Positions 54,659 through 64,000 of a stretch of DNA of 64,000 bases are shown in pieces. The notes below the pieces were generated by a model. It was not told where the DNA came from, ran no database searches, and saw only the letters and a program-made list of their open reading frames with translations. Position 1 is the first letter of the stretch. Each line of letters starts with the position of its first letter. Position numbers and translations under genes: made by a program. This DNA comes from Galeopsis tetrahit (taxonomy: Eukaryota > Streptophyta > Magnoliopsida > Lamiales > Lamiaceae). The DNA lies in contig OY776124.1 in assembly GCA_963675135.1 (NCBI GenBank), forward strand, positions 7,578,677-7,642,676, given 5' to 3'.

Positions 54659-57600
54659 CTATATACTAGTAGGATCAAGATCAATAAGTCCTAGACTGAT
54701 GCATAATTCATGAAATCGAGCCTCAGCTAATGGTTTTGTGAAAATATCAGCTCTTTGAAAATCAGTATGAATCTTTTCCATGCGAATATCCTTCTTTTCT
54801 ACATGATCACGTATGAAATGGTGTTTCACATCAACATGCTTACAACGTGTGTGCAGAACAGGATTTTGTGTAATGGCAATTGCACTATTATTATCACAGA
54901 ATATAGGAACATTTGATTCACAAATATTATAATCTCTAAGTTGTTGAATAAGCCATAATAATTGACTACAGCAACTACCAGTAGCCATGTACTCGGCTTC
55001 AGTAGTAGAGGTAGCAACACTTGTCTGCTTTTTCGAAAACCATGAAATGAGTTTTGTGCCTAAGAATTGACAAGAACCAGATGTAGATTTCCTATCTATT
55101 CTACAACCACCAAAATCAGAATCAGAGTAGCCACTTAGAGATAAATCATCATTCGAAGGATACCATATACCACGATTGATGGTTCCTTTCAAATATTTCA
55201 ATATCCTTTTAGTGGTTTCCATATGACTCTCTTTTGGATTAGCTTGAAAGCGAGCACATACACCAACATAAAATGCAATATCAGGTCTACTAGCAGTCAA
55301 GTACAGTAATGAACCAATTAGACCACGATAATGAGTTTGATCAGTACACTTACCTTGTTCGTCTGGGTCCATTCTGTATGTAGGTAGCATAGGTACGCCA
55401 GCAGACTTGCATGTCTTAATACCATACTTGTCTAGAAGATTTCTAGTATACTTTGCTTGATTTATGAAAATCCCTTCAGGGGTCTGTTTTACTTGAAGTC
55501 CAAGAAAGTAATTCATTTCACCCATCATAGACATCTCAAATTTACTTTGCATGAGTGTTGAGAAACTTTCACTCAGCTCTTTGTTAGGTGAACCAAAAAT
55601 GATGTCATCTACGTAAATTTGGACGAGTAAAATGTCTTTCCCTTCTTGTCTTCTAAACAAGGTTCTGTCTACCTTGCCTTTAGTAAAACCATTTTCTAAT
55701 AGAAATTGAGAAAGAGTATCGTACCAGGCTCTTGGAGCTTGCTTTAGTCCATATAAGGCCTTCTTTAATTTGTATACCTGATTACCTTTGACTTCGAAAC
55801 CTGGGGGTTGTTCAACATATACTTCTTCCACAAGAATACCGTTAAGAAATGCACTTTTAACATCCATTTGATATACAATGAATTTCATGTAAGCAGCATA
55901 TGCAAGAAACAATCGAATGGCTTCTAGTCTAGCAACAGGAGCATAAGTTTCATCATAATCTATGCCTTCAGCTTGTGAGTAGCCTTGGGCGACTAGTCTA
56001 GCCTTATTACGAACAACTATATCATTCTCATCTTTCTTATTCTTGAAAATCCATCTGGTGCCAACTACATTATGATGTTTTGGTCTATCAACAAGTTCCC
56101 AGACGTCGTTTCGAACAAACTGATTCAACTCGTCTTGCATAGCAATGATCCAATTACTATCAGCCAATGCCTCATTAATGGTTTTTGGCTCGATAGATGA
56201 GAGGAAACAACACCAGCAAAACAGAGATGGACTAGATTGTTCTTGCGACTCAAAGAGTTGTCTTCTAGTCTTAACACCAACAGTAGAGTCACCAATAATA
56301 TTTTCAGTATTATGCGCTGATTTCCATGTATTTCTATTCTTAACAAAGATACTATCATCTATATCATGTACAGCATCATGCATGTCAACATCATTATCAT
56401 CAGAAGATTTAATAGGAGTAGACGAGTCGACTAGTTTAGGTATGTCAACTGGTCTAGTAGAGTTACCTTGAGCACTCACCTTCTTCTGGTCGTCTGACTC
56501 GAGAGCTTTTATAAATGGATTGTAAGCTTCAACGGATTCATATACCTCTGAGTCTTTGTCAGATTCGACAGTTGGCTCAGTAGCTTTCTCACCGATCTTG
56601 TTGGTAGACGGGTCCTGTTGAGATTCTTCGAAAACCACATGTGGTGTTTCTTCCACACAAAGGGTTGAGTAGTTGAATACTCTAAATGCTTTGCTAGTCG
56701 AGGAGTATCCTAAGAATATCCCCTCGTCTGCTTTAGCATCGAATGCATTCAACTTGCTTTTTCCATTGTTATGGATGAAACACTTGCATCCAAATATATG
56801 AAAATATGAAACTCTGGGTTTTCTACCTTTCCATACCTCATAGGGGGTCTTACCTAGTGCTTTATTGATAGCACTTCTATTTTGTGAGTGGCATGCAGTG
56901 TTGATAGCTTCTGCCCAAAATTTCTGAGGCGTATTATACTCTGTCAGCATGGTCCTGCAGGCCTCCTTAAGAGTTCTGTTCCTTCGTTCTGCTACTCCAT
57001 TTTGCTGTGGTGTCCTAGCTGCACTAGTAAGGTGCTGGATGCCACGCTTAGAACAAAATTCTTTAATATAGCAGTTAATGAATTCAGTACCCTTGTCACT
57101 ACGGATCTTGACAATTGACTGATTCTTCTCAACCTGTAACTTCTTCAATAGATCAGGCAAAAGTGTTTGTGTATCACTCTTCTTGTGTAAGAAGACTACC
57201 CAAGTGAACTTAGAATAGTCGTCTACCACAACAAGTGTGTACCTTCTACCGTTCAAAGTTGGAGGAGTTATTGGGCCATGTAAGTCCATATGTAGAAGTT
57301 CAAGAACTCTACTGGTTGAGAGGGATGGAATAGATTTAAAAGAGCCCTTCACCTGTTTACCTTTTTGACAGGAGGTGCATACATGTGACTTATAGTAGAC
57401 TTCATTGGGAATACCTTCCACAAGGTAGTCTCTGGCTATCTTATTAAGAACCTTAAAGTTTAGATGACAAAGGCGTCTATGCCAGAGCCAGCCAAGTTCT
57501 TTAGGATTCTTAGTAAGTAGACAGGTGTCCCTCGGACAACTGTTCCAGTTCACTATGTACACACTTCCTTGTCTAATGCCGACTAGTAGGACTGTGTGTG

Positions 57601-57940
57601 TTTTCTTGTCGATGATTTCACATTTCTGACTCTTGAACTGCACCTTGTATCCACGATCACAAAATTGTGAAACAGAGAGTAAATTGTATTTCAAGCCTTC
57701 AACATAAGAAACGTCTTGAATTTCTATGTCACCATTCCGAATGTAACCAAATCCTTTAGTAACAGCAATGGAGCTATCACCAAATATCACTTTTGGTCCT
57801 TCTTGCTCACGATAGCTTGATAAGAGAGTCTTAGTACCAGTCATGTGGTGCGAACAGCCACTGTCTATGTACCAAGTTTCTCCTGTTGAGCCACCTTTCT
57901 TGTATAGATCGAGTCGACCCTGCAATAGATGATAATACAT
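54659..57940 (-). CDS. pol: Pol polyprotein: protease, integrase, reverse transcriptase, RNase H
   Basis: A 1093-residue frame that appears intact. The protease active site is in [13 protein letters not shown] (about residues 23-35). The pre-integrase HHCC zinc finger follows ([11 protein letters not shown], then CTSCQKGKQ). The integrase DDE core has [20 protein letters not shown] and [12 protein letters not shown]. Reverse transcriptase shows [21 protein letters not shown] and [10 protein letters not shown]. RNase H shows [38 protein letters not shown] and [13 protein letters not shown]. The ATG at 57940 lies 20 nt after the gag stop, and its frame is closed upstream by TAA at 57944-57946. 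Fusion to gag by simple readthrough is therefore impossible. Frameshifting, reinitiation or a mutation in this copy must be invoked. Confidence 0.95.
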   Translation of the reverse strand: MYYHLLQGRLDLYKKGGSTGETWYIDSGCSHHMTGTKTLLSSYREQEGPKVIFGDSSIAVTKGFGYIRNGDIEIQDVSYVEGLKYNLLSVSQFCDRGYKVQFKSQKCEIIDKKTHTVLLVGIRQGSVYIVNWNSCPRDTCLLTKNPKELGWLWHRRLCHLNFKVLNKIARDYLVEGIPNEVYYKSHVCTSCQKGKQVKGSFKSIPSLSTSRVLELLHMDLHGPITPPTLNGRRYTLVVVDDYSKFTWVVFLHKKSDTQTLLPDLLKKLQVEKNQSIVKIRSDKGTEFINCYIKEFCSKRGIQHLTSAARTPQQNGVAERRNRTLKEACRTMLTEYNTPQKFWAEAINTACHSQNRSAINKALGKTPYEVWKGRKPRVSYFHIFGCKCFIHNNGKSKLNAFDAKADEGIFLGYSSTSKAFRVFNYSTLCVEETPHVVFEESQQDPSTNKIGEKATEPTVESDKDSEVYESVEAYNPFIKALESDDQKKVSAQGNSTRPVDIPKLVDSSTPIKSSDDNDVDMHDAVHDIDDSIFVKNRNTWKSAHNTENIIGDSTVGVKTRRQLFESQEQSSPSLFCWCCFLSSIEPKTINEALADSNWIIAMQDELNQFVRNDVWELVDRPKHHNVVGTRWIFKNKKDENDIVVRNKARLVAQGYSQAEGIDYDETYAPVARLEAIRLFLAYAAYMKFIVYQMDVKSAFLNGILVEEVYVEQPPGFEVKGNQVYKLKKALYGLKQAPRAWYDTLSQFLLENGFTKGKVDRTLFRRQEGKDILLVQIYVDDIIFGSPNKELSESFSTLMQSKFEMSMMGEMNYFLGLQVKQTPEGIFINQAKYTRNLLDKYGIKTCKSAGVPMLPTYRMDPDEQGKCTDQTHYRGLIGSLLYLTASRPDIAFYVGVCARFQANPKESHMETTKRILKYLKGTINRGIWYPSNDDLSLSGYSDSDFGGCRIDRKSTSGSCQFLGTKLISWFSKKQTSVATSTTEAEYMATGSCCSQLLWLIQQLRDYNICESNVPIFCDNNSAIAITQNPVLHTRCKHVDVKHHFIRDHVEKKDIRMEKIHTDFQRADIFTKPLAEARFHELCISLGLIDLDPTSI

Positions 57941-57960
57941 AATTTAGGTACCCTCCTTGT

Positions 57961-60504
57961 TTATTGGGGTCCTTGGGGGTTAGTCGAGTTCAATGGAATC
58001 CAAATGTACATTGGAGTCCTGAACAAGTTTGACCTTCTAAGCTTTCGACCATATTTGTTGCAAAATAAGACCTTGTTGTCCTTATCTGGCCTATCAGTCG
58101 AGTTCGGGTCTACTCTTTGGAGATAACCTTTTGACTTAATCTCTACTTGAGCAGGCACTTGTCTATGATAGTCAGAATAGGGTTTATATGCATTAGGTCC
58201 ATACGGTTTATAGACATGTTTAGGTCTTTCTTCTCCTTTGATATCATATGACAAAGGTGGAGGATATAGAACAGCTTGTGTACGATATTTTGGACCTTCC
58301 TGTCTAGGTCTAGACGAGTAGAGTTGAGACTGCCTTATGAAAGGAGGTCTAGACTCTTGTCGTCTAGTCTGTACTTGTCTAGTACTAGTCTCCTCAGGAT
58401 ACCAGTCCTCGTATCTGACCTGATTTGGTCGTCCACGATTCCTAGTCCTTTGTTGACTTGTCTTAAACGGAACAGGCTTGTTGTTAACTTTCTTTTTACC
58501 ACCTTTGGTAATTGGAATGTTAACTCGAGCTTGTTTTGGTACAGTACCTTTTGATGGAGTGTCAATATCGTATATCAATGGTTCTTTTCCTTTATCATTA
58601 GTCAAAGAGCTTGAGATGAAAATAGTAGGGTTCTTAGAAACTTGAGTAGACGAGCTGGGTGTCTCAGCACCTATGCCTGTCTTGTCAGCAGGAGCCCTAT
58701 ACCTATCTGACAATTCAAGGTTAACCTTAGAAGATTTAACCAGGTCAGTAAGTTTAAGGTCTAGAGTGACAACCTCGGTTTCTAAGAACTTATTACGTTC
58801 TTCAAGCTTTTTGAACTTGCTTTGTAAGACATTGAATTCATGTTTCTCAGTCGCATGTGTCTTAAGTAGGTCTTGATACAACTTGTCTGTCAATGCACAC
58901 TTGACTTTGAGTTGTCTCAACTCTTCTTGCAAGCGTTCATTTAGGATTGTTGTATTAGGATCTACTTTAGATTGAGCTTCCTTAAGATCAATGATTTCTT
59001 GTCTTAGAATGATGTTTTCATCACTGACTTCAATGAATGCCTTGTTGGCAAGTAGGAGGTCGTCTTCAACTGCACTAGTAGAGTGCTGAAGACTGCTTCC
59101 TACTTGGCTACTGGCAGTGTCACTTTCATCAGAGTCTGATTCATCACATGATTGAAAGGAAGTAACAGATGATACCTCTTGGTCGATTTTAGCCATGAAG
59201 CATAGACCATCATCTACTATGAAAGCTTTATCTTGATCTGGTTCAGACGGGTAGCTAGATGAGGATGATGGCAACTCGTCTGAGTCAGAATCAGAGTCAT
59301 CATTGGCCATCATTGCCTTCTTACCACGGTTGTATCTTCTTTCCCTTCGTGCTTTGCGTTCTTCTCGATCATCAGTACTCAGGTCTGGACATTCATATAT
59401 GTAGTGACCTGGTTTCTCACAGTTATAGCACACAAGATCATTAGTAGCCTTTTTAATAGGAGAGTTGTTCCTTCGTTTATCACGTCTATCAGAACGAGTA
59501 ATCTTCCTACTATCAGACTCTCTATCTTGTCTGTTACCTTTCGAGACTTCGTCTCTCCTTTCGGACGAGTTTCGGTCTCGTCTGGTCTCAGAAGAGTTCT
59601 TAGAAGCAGACCCTCTATGTTCTCTATAGAACTTCTTATATCTTCCGAAACGTTTATTCAGCCTATCAAACTTTCTAACCATGAGGCTTACCTGATCCTT
59701 CAGACTAAGATCAGTATCTAACTCGTCTTTCACAGAAGCAGACCTAGTCTTAGTCTTAGACCTGTCTATCTTAGACGAACTAGCCTTAAACGCAACGTTC
59801 TTAGATACAGCATGTTCTCTGTCACTACTTACTATGGGTTCATCTTCGTCTAGATCAAACTCATGAGCCTTTAGAGTTTGAAACATAGTCTCTGCTGTCC
59901 ATACGTCTATATCTTGGGTATTCTTAACAAGCATTTTTACCATCTTCCATCGACTATCAAGGCTTTTTAGAATCCTAAGATTGATTTCACGAGGAGTATA
60001 AGATTTACCAAGGACTTCCAAGTCATTCATGATTTTGGTAAAACGAGTATCCAACTGGTCTATTGTTTCACCAGTTTTCATATGAAATGATTCGAATCTT
60101 TGGACAGCAGTGGAAAGCTTGCTTTCTTTGATTAGGGATGTCCCTTCACAAATGATAGCTAAGCGGTCCCACATTTCTTTGGCAGTTTTACATTTTAACA
60201 CTTTTCCCAGATACTCATTAGGAAGAGTGTGTAAGATGTAATTTTTGGCCAAGCTATCCAAATTATTCTGTCTCATTTCTTCAGATGTAAGTTCTGACCT
60301 TGGTTTCTTGACGAGAGTACCCACGGGTTGATTTGCGTCGAGGGCAGCAGTGTTTGGGATCATGGTCACAATTGGACCTTCAGTGATGACAGAGATCATT
60401 AAGTCATGAGTGGAGCTGAAGATGGCTTCCATCCTTAGCTTCCAATAGTCGTAATCCTGTACCTGGAACTTAGGTAGTTTGTTGGCGCTTATCTCAAGGG
60501 ACAT
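57961..60504 (-). CDS. gag: Gag polyprotein of the copia element
   Basis: A complete 847-residue capsid-type protein. The N-terminus MSLEISANKLPKFQVQDYDY and the region to about residue 240 match the UBN2-like gag domain of copia elements (LPNEYLGKV, MWDRLAIICEGT, MKTGETIDQLDTRF). A basic Arg/Ser-rich stretch precedes one CCHC zinc knuckle, CYNCEKPGHYIYEC, near residue 360. A coiled-coil-rich C-terminal half follows (EVSDENIILRQEIIDLKEAQ onward), ending in a basic tail. The length is far above that of short copia gags and fits SIRE/Maximus. It ends GPQ-TAA as CAA TAA ACA. Pol starts 20 nt further on in another frame. Confidence 0.92.
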   Translation of the reverse strand: MSLEISANKLPKFQVQDYDYWKLRMEAIFSSTHDLMISVITEGPIVTMIPNTAALDANQPVGTLVKKPRSELTSEEMRQNNLDSLAKNYILHTLPNEYLGKVLKCKTAKEMWDRLAIICEGTSLIKESKLSTAVQRFESFHMKTGETIDQLDTRFTKIMNDLEVLGKSYTPREINLRILKSLDSRWKMVKMLVKNTQDIDVWTAETMFQTLKAHEFDLDEDEPIVSSDREHAVSKNVAFKASSSKIDRSKTKTRSASVKDELDTDLSLKDQVSLMVRKFDRLNKRFGRYKKFYREHRGSASKNSSETRRDRNSSERRDEVSKGNRQDRESDSRKITRSDRRDKRRNNSPIKKATNDLVCYNCEKPGHYIYECPDLSTDDREERKARRERRYNRGKKAMMANDDSDSDSDELPSSSSSYPSEPDQDKAFIVDDGLCFMAKIDQEVSSVTSFQSCDESDSDESDTASSQVGSSLQHSTSAVEDDLLLANKAFIEVSDENIILRQEIIDLKEAQSKVDPNTTILNERLQEELRQLKVKCALTDKLYQDLLKTHATEKHEFNVLQSKFKKLEERNKFLETEVVTLDLKLTDLVKSSKVNLELSDRYRAPADKTGIGAETPSSSTQVSKNPTIFISSSLTNDKGKEPLIYDIDTPSKGTVPKQARVNIPITKGGKKKVNNKPVPFKTSQQRTRNRGRPNQVRYEDWYPEETSTRQVQTRRQESRPPFIRQSQLYSSRPRQEGPKYRTQAVLYPPPLSYDIKGEERPKHVYKPYGPNAYKPYSDYHRQVPAQVEIKSKGYLQRVDPNSTDRPDKDNKVLFCNKYGRKLRRSNLFRTPMYIWIPLNSTNPQGPQ

Positions 60505-60687
60505 GATTTCAAGAAATAAGTGCTAAGTAGAGTTATGATCAAGAACAGCAGATAAGTCAAGAACAGGGAGCACGAAAAACAGATGATACAAGAATATGAT
60601 CAAGAACACGTATACAAGAACAGTCAAGGACCAAGACTTCACCCTAAGTCTTGAGTCGGTTATCAAGAAACAGCAGTTCGTAAACTA

Positions 60688-60701
60688 CTGCTCTGATACC
60701 A
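60688..60701 (-). other. Primer-binding site for initiator tRNA-Met
   Basis: The minus strand reads TGGTATCAGAGCAG two bases inside the 5' LTR. TGGTATCAGAGC is the standard plant copia primer site complementary to the 3' end of initiator tRNA-Met. Confidence 0.93.
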
Positions 60702-60703
60702 CT

Positions 60704-61978
60704 TGTAGGTCCCAAGTTGAGTTAATAACGAGTAAGCTAGTGAAAATGTCTAGAGGGGGGTGAATAGACTTTTCAAAATTCTTTCGAAATATCAAAGTAC
60801 AATGTGCGGAATACGAAATTATCAATGAGCCCAATTAAAGTTTATACTCAACTTATTTTCGAGAACTCTGTTCTATACTCAACTAGTCTAGATCAGTTAA
60901 GTAGTTAACCAATTAAGCAATTTAAACAATCAAAACTGTAAAGTAAATCAAACACAAGATTTATAGTGGTTCGACAACTTGTCTACATCCACTCTCACAA
61001 ACCCAGTTGTGATGTTTCCACTAAACTCTTCCAATCGAGTACAAGTGTATGTTCCTGTCTTTAAAGTCCCAAGAAGAAGACTTAGATCTTCAACAGACTA
61101 TACCTCCAGATATGTCTACGATCTTACTAGAAATTTTACAAGTATCTAGCACCTTGAAAATAACAAACAAAAACTAAAAACTTCTCTGTTCTTCAGTAGT
61201 AGCCTTCTTGATTCTTCACTTGTCTTCTGGCTATCTTTCTGAACTTCTAATCAACTCTGAGAGTAAACTTCAATTGAATCTTCAATAACGTTTGTAAGTA
61301 GTAATTCTTCAGTAGTCAGTAACCAATAAATACCTTGGGGTATTTATAGACTTCAATCTTCAAGAACTTAGTAAGTTGTAACCAACTTTTCTTGATAACT
61401 ACCTTCAACTGAATCTTCTTATCAATCCACGCGTTTCTGTTATGAATTAGTTATTCCATAACTAACTTCTATATCTTTATCTCTTCACGCGTATTTGTAA
61501 CTAACTTCAAGTTGACTTGTCTTGTGTAGTCTTCTTATCTTGAGTAGTAGACTTCGACTCTTCTTGTCTGGTCTTCCTTCTTCAAACAGTAAAGTAGACT
61601 ATACTAATCTTATCAAGACTATTACATTACATTAAGCTTTTATAATACAAGCTTAGTCAACTTATAAACTATACAATGAATCTAATCTATTACATACAAA
61701 AACATCATGAGCTCTATACAACATTTAAATAGCTCAGTAATAATCTAACATGTATGAAGTACTTATAAATCGTACTTATCTTTTAATGAATACTTTTCTT
61801 TTAAACTGTACTTGTCTTTTGAATTCTACTAATCTGTACAAGATGACTTCAACTTAACTAGACTAGATTAGTCAACACTTAGAAAATATTCAAGTCTTCT
61901 TTTTGGCTTATCAAAACTTTATCTTTTTTTATCTTTTGTTCATCATTTAGGACTTGTTCTAGGATTCATATCCCAACA
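60704..61978 (-). repeat. 5' LTR of the copia element
   Basis: It is 1275 bp, starting TGTTGGGATATGAATCC and ending GGGACCTACA on the minus strand (TG..CA). A TATA box, TATAAATA, lies at 61341-61348 on the minus strand and is the likely promoter. The only difference seen from the other LTR is C at 61031 versus A at 49182 (plus strand). Confidence 0.95.
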
Positions 61979-61983
61979 CATAC

Positions 61984-63545
61984 AATGAAAAACAAGTAAT
62001 GATATTATAAAATTGACTCGTTTAAAAATTAATATTTATATATATATTAATTCAAAACAAAAAAATATGCCATATACAAATATATATATATATATATATA
62101 TATATTTCATTATACAAAGAAAAACACGTAATGAGATATTATACAATTTTATTCAAAATTAAAACTAGTATAAATAATACAACTGTATTAATTAAAATAT
62201 CATTAATTCATATAACCCATTAGATATCCCACCTTCTCCACTACATAAAACGTTTCATTTATAAAGTTTCTGCTGCATTTGGTTATGGTATTCGATTATT
62301 TAGAAACTTTTGTTGCATTTGGTTGTTCTGAATATAAATGCGCAATACACAACCATAGTATGCAGTTAAAGGAAATTTTTTTTTGCATAATAATTGTATT
62401 AGTGCAGAAATATTCAGTAAACTATCTGCATATGCAAAGTGTGGTGTGCATAAAAACTATTTTTATGCAGATCAGTTAGTAATGCAGAAAGAAACAATAT
62501 ACTATTTGCATATGACGAGGTTGTTGTGCATAAAATTTATATTTATGCAAATCGGAACTGCATTCCAAAGAGAACATACGTTCTTGATAAATTTGAATGT
62601 TGAAACATAAGTAAAAATTTATATATAATTATGGAGATATAAAAAATTAAAATAATATATCCTATGACAGAATTCTCGTTAAAAAAAATATATAAATGAA
62701 AACCATTCAACTTAGGAAAAAGTGCAGAAAATAATTTACATAAAACCTATAACACGAACCAACTTGATTTTCCCATCGAATTCGATCTTGAGTAACACGA
62801 GAAAGTCCATAGACTGATAATATGCTACTTATCATAAAAAGTTGAGAATAAAATTAGACTAACATGTAGAAACGAAAAAAATTATTACTCACTGTTATAA
62901 ACACCAAGAAATAATTCCACAACCGATCTGTAACAAAGTAGTAAATTAACTGTACTACGAGTGCCGCCTTCGTCTCTCTAGCGTGGGCAACACAACCGAT
63001 TTGTAAAAAATTGTAAAAATCGAACCAGTCACTTGCACCGCGTCTGTGTTGTCACGTCGCCGCGAAGAAGATTGGGTGGAGGGTTCAATAGTGGACGACG
63101 ACGGCAAGGAAGATCTGCCATCGACAATGCTTTTATCTTCCATTCGGGGGGTTTGATCATCTTTGACGCCTATGTTCGTGGAGAAGACATATAACGTTTG
63201 TGGGTGAAATAGGTGAAGGGGATTTGTTTGAAAATCAAATAGTTAGATGATATTGAAATCAAATTTGAAAAGGAAAGTCAACAAGGTTAAATTAGTTTTT
63301 TTATTTTATTTATGGAATTCACGAAATTAGTTTTCTAATTATAAAATGTTGATTGGAAAAAATAAGGAATGCAAAGAATTCATTACTTAAATTTGAAAAT
63401 TTTAAATTAGTCTCTAAATTTAAAGTTAAGGGTATAATGGGTTATTAACATATTTTTTGTCCTTTTTAAAAAAGATTATATTAGTGGTCCTTTATTAAAA
63501 AGGGAAGTCTATGAAGGGTCTCTTTTATAAAAAATCTCCAAAAAA
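61984..63545. mobile_element. Right half of the old TGCATA-rich element split by the copia insertion (tentative)
   Basis: It holds an AT microsatellite (62073-62105) and a TGCATA-rich region (62350-62560: TTTTGCATAATAATTG, CTGCATATGCAAAG, TTTGCATATGACG). GGGTATAATGGGTTATTAAC near 63429 and AAGGGTCTCTTTTATAAAAA near 63515 loosely mirror the region at 47945-48060. The 62-codon minus-strand frame at 62955-63143 lies in a more GC-rich patch. It is Ser/Arg-rich and of unknown meaning. Confidence 0.35.
62073..62105. repeat. AT microsatellite
   Basis: An uninterrupted run of about 15 or more TA/AT dinucleotides. Confidence 0.9.
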
Positions 63546-63776
63546 ATCAGTGTACAAAGCATAAGGTTTGAGAAAAGGACAACATAGACTAAACTACAAA
63601 AAATCTCATATGATGCAATTGAGTGGATCAGTTACCCAATCCTTAAAAGAGAAGGTGTTTCGAGTGGGGTATTTGATTGTAAACCAACTCCAAAGTCTTG
63701 TTCTAAGTTCCTCCTTAACCTTCGTGATTGAGAAAGTCTCATTCCTGAAAATCACTGCGATTCTCCATTTCCATAT

Positions 63777-64000
63777 ACAGTAGAAACTCTTTAAATTAAT
63801 ACTCGATAAATTAATAAACTCTCTAAGATAATATTTTTGGCCGGTCCCGACTCGGGGATAGCGTGCTAAATTAATAAACTCGCTAAAATTATAAGATAAT
63901 ACATTTTTTGTAATTTCTATAAACCCCAAATAAAATATAAATTAATAATTCCTTATATACTATCTATTACATGAATGATTTTTGAATGTTTCTTAAAAAA
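63777..64000. mobile_element. Mariner/pogo-like MITE fragment, runs to or near the window edge
   Basis: CAGTAGAAACTCTTTAAATT and repeated ATAAATTAATAAACTC.CTAA words, with GGCCGGTCCCGACTCGGGGA in the middle, resemble terminal and subterminal sequence of plant pogo/Emigrant-like elements. The other end was not found before 64000. Confidence 0.45.

Larger units (their letters stand above)
48855..61978 (-). mobile_element. Complete Ty1/copia retrotransposon, SIRE/Maximus-type
   Basis: The element is 13,124 bp with 5-bp target duplications CATAC at 48850-48854 and 61979-61983. In minus-strand order it has the 5' LTR (61978-60704), tRNA-iMet primer site, gag, pol (protease, integrase, reverse transcriptase, RNase H), a 0.9 kb spacer, ORF3a and ORF3b, polypurine tract and 3' LTR (50129-48855). 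The integrase-before-RT order defines copia. The very long gag and the extra coding region 3' of pol point to the SIRE/Maximus lineage. The LTRs differ at one base by eye, so insertion is very recent. Gag, pol and ORF3 lack obvious disabling damage apart from the single stops noted separately. Confidence 0.95.

Overview
This is a 64 kb piece of a plant nuclear genome. The evidence is spliced genes with GT..AG introns, a plastid-type pentatricopeptide repeat gene, an OVATE-family gene, a plant-like eRF1, and AT-rich spacers full of plant transposons. A eudicot is likely. An asterid or Lamiales-type source is only an impression from the retrotransposon proteins. I support four host genes: the 3' part of a PPR4-type organelle RNA-processing gene (+, 915-3745), an OVATE family repressor (+, 14707-15477), eukaryotic release factor eRF1 (-, 23897-25207, with a probable 5'-UTR intron reaching 27719), and a plastid-targeted multi-pass membrane protein of unknown function (+, 41749-43745) with a gutted tandem copy just upstream. 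They are unrelated in function and do not form a cluster.

The rest is layered transposon sequence. From 1 to 8 kb: the PPR gene with Stowaway MITEs in its introns, a solo-LTR-like block packed with CTCGGCCGAG palindromes, and an internally deleted LINE with a perfect 17-bp target duplication. From 8 to 18 kb: mostly empty AT-rich spacer with a copia scrap, a mini-CACTA element, the OFP gene and MITEs. From 18 to 23.4 kb: three consecutive Mutator-like elements, each with a perfect 9-10 bp target duplication, ending about 0.6 kb beyond the eRF1 stop codon. From 28 to 38.9 kb: a fold-back element, LINE and copia remnants, an LTR-like block, another Mutator-like element, a PIF/Harbinger element nested in a hAT element, and a degenerate inverted-repeat element. 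From 38.9 to 47.9 kb: the plastid membrane gene and its relic, a Mutator-like element, a Stowaway MITE and a minisatellite.

The dominant feature is a complete 13.1 kb Ty1/copia element of SIRE/Maximus type (48855-61978, minus strand). It has 1275-bp LTRs that differ at one base by eye, a CATAC target duplication, a tRNA-iMet primer site, a polypurine tract, long gag and pol frames, and an extra coding region 3' of pol. That extra region is one long frame cut by a single TAA. Gag and the first half of the extra region both end in CAA-TAA-A, and each is followed within 20 nt by the ATG of the next frame. This suggests an unusual translation strategy and is the best candidate here for something under-described. 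The element seems to have split an older TGCATA-rich inverted-repeat element whose halves lie at about 47.9-48.85 kb and 61.98-63.5 kb.
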